Source: Ctenosaura bakeri
Taxonomy: Eukaryota; Chordata; Lepidosauria; Squamata; Iguanidae
DNA: 64,000 bases
Reading direction: 5' to 3'
NCBI GenBank assembly: GCA_948474755.1
Contig: CAOLHI010001140.1
Span: 124,001-188,000 of the forward strand
Positions 63,958 through 64,000 of this stretch are shown in pieces. The notes beneath the pieces are model-generated. The model was not told the DNA's origin. It worked only from the letters and a program-made list of their open reading frames with translations, and made no database searches. The stretch's first letter is position 1. The number at the start of each line of letters is the position of its first letter. A program made the position numbers and the translations under genes.

Positions 63958-64000
63958 GGCCATTTCCACACTGGACTGCTCTAGTGCTATTATTCCACTA
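63958..64000. mobile_element. Start of a palindromic MITE, cut by the window end
   Basis: GGCCATTTCCACACTGGACTG and TAGTGCTATTATTCCAC match the left arm of the MITE family at 37.8-40.7 kb. Confidence 0.75.

Noticed and set aside
1..64000. CRISPR array, operon or phage-like system
   Set aside because: Direct repeats with regular spacers were not seen. Introns, SINEs and CR1 show vertebrate nuclear DNA.

Overview
The window looks like nuclear DNA from a squamate reptile, most likely an iguanian lizard. The evidence is its repeats: many CR1 LINE 3' ends (tails like ATTCTATGATTCT), MIR-like tRNA SINEs with (ACA)n tails, 5S-rRNA-headed SINEs, a Sauria-like SINE, a SPIN-like hAT element, and palindromic MITEs. 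Repeats fill much of the sequence. No prokaryotic gene, CRISPR array or tRNA/rRNA gene was found. GC-rich islands alternate with repeat-rich DNA, as on a gene-dense small chromosome (inference).

Only three protein-coding genes can be supported. All are on the + strand, all encode extracellular leucine-rich-repeat (LRR) proteins, and each has nearly its whole reading frame in one 3' exon preceded by a good splice acceptor. They are LRRC15 (coding exon 10293-12078, candidate promoter and non-coding exon 1 near 4.06-4.18 kb), CPN2 (exon 24453-26141), and a third gene (30388-33019). The third gene is a CPN2-like LRR ectodomain joined to a roughly 400-residue Thr/Ser/Pro mucin-like stalk, one transmembrane helix and a short basic tail. 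LRRC15 followed by CPN2 on one strand matches the order I recall for mammals (GP5-LRRC15-CPN2, then HES1). The third gene sits on the HES1 side, where I know of no mammalian coding gene, and is the most interesting object here.

All three genes as given are broken by single-base indels: one in LRRC15 (about 10374-10378), two in CPN2 (about 24645 and 26036-26039) and one in the third gene (about 31285). The reading frame resumes in exact register with the LRR period or with conserved C-terminal sequence each time. Residual assembly indels explain this better than pseudogenisation. CPN2 therefore probably ends at 26141, not at the apparent stop at 26077.

Layout: 1-3.4 kb CR1 and SINEs; 3.6-12.1 kb LRRC15 with two CpG islands; 12.1-24.4 kb intergenic, with CR1, SINEs, a degenerate RNase-H-bearing LINE (21.4-22.5 kb) and a hAT element (23.29-24.04 kb); 24.45-26.14 kb CPN2; 26.1-30.3 kb intergenic; 30.4-33.0 kb mucin-LRR gene; 33-64 kb without a recognisable gene. 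The last part holds MITEs, two solo LTRs of one family with 4-bp target duplications, many CR1 fragments, and an orphan CpG island at 60-62 kb.
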